This document shows positions 22,240 to 22,751 of a DNA stretch of 22,751 nucleotides, piece after piece (position 1 is the stretch's first letter; every line of letters begins with the position of its first letter). The stretch spans positions 1 through 22,751 of the forward strand of contig VGSX01000023.1 in the NCBI GenBank assembly GCA_016874895.1, read 5' to 3'. The DNA comes from Deltaproteobacteria bacterium. GTDB taxonomy: Bacteria; Desulfobacterota; Desulfobaccia; Desulfobaccales; Desulfobaccaceae. Below the pieces are notes generated by a model, which was not told the DNA's origin, searched no databases, and was given only the letters and a program-made list of their open reading frames with translations. Both the position numbers and the translations under genes were made by a program.

Positions 22240-22474
22240 AAACAATCCCCCAAAAGGACCAAATCTTCATGAACCAGGCCGGCCGCGTCCGGTTGGCGGT
22301 CACTTTACGCGTGAAGGATTGCAGCCTCCTGACGGCAGCGTGTGTCCCCTTGCCCTTCCGGCAGGCATAGGAGTCAAAGATAAAAACCGGCTCCCAAATC
22401 TCTTCTAGGCGGCGCACCAGCAAATGGTGCACCACCCGGGCCCGGATGGTAGGGATGCCCAGCGGTCTTTCACC
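22199..22474 (-). pseudogene. Reverse-transcriptase remnant (motif 0/1 region only)
   Basis: On the minus strand, reading from about 22474, the frame encodes RPLGIPTIRARVVHHLLV, then EPVFIFDSYACRKGKGTHAA and a segment ending TRPAWFMK. This is the N-terminal part of bacterial RTs, where R-x-[IVL]-x-[IVP]-P…RVVHH…Y-A-x-R-x-G-[KR]-G-T-H precedes motif 1 (normally …KLDI-x-x-FF). Here the sequence breaks after FMK, and the catalytic YxDD part is absent. No plausible start exists upstream because the frame meets a stop near 22573. The remnant touches the DUF932 stop (22239), suggesting truncation by insertion or deletion. The RT class (group II, DGR-like or other) cannot be set. Confidence 0.65.
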
Positions 22475-22751
22475 GCCCCCAGACCTGGGAGAATTTCTCC
22501 CACCCCTCCCCCTGAAACCTGCGCCGTCTCTGACCTGGAAGGGCTTGTCACCCAGGGCCGTAGTTTTTCTTTATAAAAATTTTTGCCCCGCGTCTTAGGC
22601 CGGGGGGTCTTTTCTGGCGGCGAAGGTTGCCAAGACCAGAAAGAGGGGGATGAATTTTTCGGTATTTTTCGGAATGAAAAATTGAAAAAGTCTCCGTGCG
22701 GGTCATAAGGTATAGGGGGGGTAGGAGTCCCGTCTCCGGGTTTCCCTTTTG
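22475..22751. other. Non-coding right edge with terminator-like stem and repeat copy
   Basis: No gene is seen. CCCCG (22586-22590) pairs with CGGGG (22601-22605), followed by GGTCTTTTC, a weak terminator-like signal. The second copy of the diverged repeat fills the last 72 bases. Confidence 0.45.
22680..22743. repeat. Right copy of the diverged ~65-bp repeat (partner at 2051-2115)
   Basis: It shares a 21-bp identical run (22723-22743, including GTCCCGTCTCCGGGTTT) with 2095-2115 and an imperfect match leftwards (TTGAAAAA, TCCG, AAGG, G run). It has the same orientation. Sequence after the repeat diverges at once, though only 8 bases remain before the window ends. Confidence 0.7.

Overview
The window looks like a bacterial accessory region built from layers of mobile and defence DNA. 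Most coding DNA is GC-rich, with a few AT-rich islands. Protein styles (P4-type integrase, TOPRIM/DUF927 primase-helicase, PC4-like protein, DUF932, type III R-M) suggest a GC-rich proteobacterium, perhaps Desulfobacterota, but no chromosomal marker gene confirms this.

Layout. 1-1660 is debris: a transposase C-terminus, a DUF3150-like gene whose 3' end is lost, and a type I restriction HsdR N-terminus joined to it tail-to-tail at about 985-1000. 1661-2370 is non-coding and holds a diverged repeat whose partner lies at the far right edge (22680-22743). 2371-3649 is an overlapping HTH regulator and tyrosine integrase (Int1). Then come a terminator and the 3' half of a tRNA-Lys(CTT) gene without its 5' half. 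A second, P4-type integrase (Int2, 3946-5238) follows. An integrase on each side of one tRNA half-site, each with its own pair of short 12-bp-period repeats, suggests a junction between two integrative elements in tandem.

5226-10474 reads as the control and replication module of the right-hand element. It has a CGNR-like zinc-finger gene and an AlpA-like regulator behind divergent promoters, a large primase-helicase, and a striking array of twelve 7-bp boxes (8898-9138). The boxes are arranged as six mirror-image pairs around one centre, which makes the array a candidate origin of replication. Small genes follow: a cysteine-rich protein, a PC4-like ssDNA-binding protein, a terminase-small-subunit-like HTH protein and a winged-helix protein. 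No conjugation, capsid or partition genes are visible.

10475-21113 is defence cargo: a short remnant resembling the N-terminus of a DISARM/SNF2-type helicase, a 1507-residue superfamily-1 helicase with a C-terminal DUF559/Vsr-like nuclease domain, a HigBA-type toxin-antitoxin pair on the minus strand, and a complete type III restriction-modification system. The recognition portion of its mod gene is much more AT-rich than the flanks, as expected from cassette exchange. The right edge has a DUF932 gene, a truncated reverse-transcriptase remnant on the minus strand, and the second copy of the diverged repeat.

The least explained signals are the mirror-symmetric box array, the 1507-residue helicase-nuclease, and the tRNA half-site between two integrases.
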